From NCBI RefSeq assembly GCF_014270105.1, contig NZ_JACNMF010000002.1:496001-560000 (forward strand): DNA of 64,000 bases, read 5' to 3'. This document shows positions 63,393 to 64,000 of this stretch, one piece after another; the stretch's first letter is position 1, and every line of letters begins with the position of its first letter. The notes below the pieces were generated by a model. That model was not told the DNA's origin, did not search any database, and worked only from the letters and a program-made list of their open reading frames with translations. The translations under genes were made by a program, and so were the position numbers. The DNA is from Hyunsoonleella aquatilis (GTDB taxonomy: Bacteria > Bacteroidota > Bacteroidia > Flavobacteriales > Flavobacteriaceae).

Positions 63393-63974
63393 TTACAATT
63401 TAAGTTGGTTAAACTTTGGCGACCCTTGAACCAGTTCTGTCAATTTCCCGATGCAGAGGGATTTCTTTTTGCGGGCGTAGGCGTAGGTTACACCCAAACT
63501 CTTGGCTACTTCTTCCATAGATTTTATTTTAAAAGTAGCTTTAAGCAAATCCTTGCACGCGGTTCCGAGCTGGTTAAACATTTCCGTAAACAGTGCTTGT
63601 TTTTCACCGAAAACGGACGTTTCAAAAGCCAGTTCTTGGGCCTCGTCACCTTTAGATAACACTTCCTCATTAATTGTTACCTCTTTATTGGAAGATTTTT
63701 TTAAAACATTGAGCCATTTTCGTTTGCAGAGCAGGAAAAAATAGGCGTCGAATGGACAGGTTAATTGCAATCCTTTTTGGCTGGCTTGATTATATATGGT
63801 AATTAATGTCTCCTGGACGACGTCCTGAGCTTCATCAGCGCTTCCACTGTTCTGTTTGATGTAATTCACCACTTTGGGCACGAATTGGTCATATATAGAT
63901 TGAATGACAAAGGAATTGTTTTTCAGTAATCCGTCGATATACTTTTGGTCTTCGTGAATTTTCTTTTCGGCCAT
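63393..63974 (-). CDS. ECF-type RNA polymerase sigma factor
   Basis: 193 residues with region 2 (about 25-90: YDQFVPKVVNYIKQNSG, DEAQDVVQETLITIYNQ) and region 4 (about 140-185: CKDLLKATFKIKSMEEVAKSLGVTYAYARKKKSLCIGKLTELV, a helix-turn-helix). The linker is short and there is no region 3, so it is an extracytoplasmic-function sigma. Region 2 departs from the usual DAEDLVQEVF pattern. The next gene, 5 bp downstream, is a single-pass membrane protein that could hold it inactive. The regulon is not visible. Confidence 0.88.
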   Translation of the reverse strand: MAEKKIHEDQKYIDGLLKNNSFVIQSIYDQFVPKVVNYIKQNSGSADEAQDVVQETLITIYNQASQKGLQLTCPFDAYFFLLCKRKWLNVLKKSSNKEVTINEEVLSKGDEAQELAFETSVFGEKQALFTEMFNQLGTACKDLLKATFKIKSMEEVAKSLGVTYAYARKKKSLCIGKLTELVQGSPKFNQLKL

Positions 63975-64000
63975 GCCCGTTTTTGTATTTGCCCCTAAAA

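Overview
The window is a piece of chromosome from a member of the Bacteroidota, almost certainly a marine-type Flavobacteriaceae. The evidence is: low G+C, two TonB-dependent receptors with N-terminal carboxypeptidase-regulatory domains, three large proteins with the C-terminal sorting domain of the type IX secretion system (T9SS), almost no Shine-Dalgarno sequences, and several TAnnTTTG -7 boxes (the flavobacterial sigma-A promoter element) at sensible distances from start codons. No phage, transposase, CRISPR array or plasmid gene was seen. I do not assign a genus.

Layout. 1-4.8 kb: cut-off gene, a secreted endonuclease/phosphatase, a small histidine-bearing membrane protein and a TonB-dependent receptor. 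4.9-12.4 kb (all minus): pgi, an M23 peptidase lipoprotein, tryptophan 2,3-dioxygenase and a DUF3108 protein form one run; hppD and hmgA (tyrosine degradation) follow. 12.9-17.3 kb (minus): uvrC, a small membrane protein and a patatin-POTRA-barrel protein. 17.5-20.1 kb (plus): rimK, an M14-type deacylase and 5-formyl-THF cyclo-ligase. 20.1-24.6 kb (minus): ileS, a DksA-like regulator, lspA. 24.8-37.1 kb (minus): three giant T9SS-exported LamG proteins. Two of them share about 2.4 kb of apparently identical, unusually GC-rich sequence; the third is a diverged AT-richer relative with a different N-terminal module. 37.3-42.1 kb (minus): panC, panD, a flippase-like protein, a serine-less esterase-fold protein, radA. 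42.2-51.5 kb (plus): a half-length glycogen-synthase-like protein, a DUF4270 lipoprotein, glmS, a TonB receptor and a GDSL lipoprotein. 51.7-55.7 kb: sucA-sucB. 55.8-64 kb (minus): Na+/solute symporter, solitary umuD, an ExbB/ExbD energiser operon, tRNA-Ser(GGA), asparaginase and TatD nuclease, then an ECF sigma factor with a TPR-bearing anti-sigma-like protein.

How it fits together. Most genes are core housekeeping (glycolysis, TCA cycle, pantothenate, amino-sugar synthesis, DNA repair, translation) in conserved flavobacterial neighbourhoods. The accessory signal is concentrated in the T9SS triplet. There a constant C-terminal half (TSP3 calcium repeats, LamG, sorting signal) carries different N-terminal halves, the two GC-rich copies look homogenised by gene conversion, and both have an identical pair of direct repeats with a 21-bp period upstream. 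Intergenic regions hold a scattered population of palindromes and hairpin repeats, including a perfect 38-bp inverted pair flanking hppD. Assignments rest on motif recognition only; no database search was possible.
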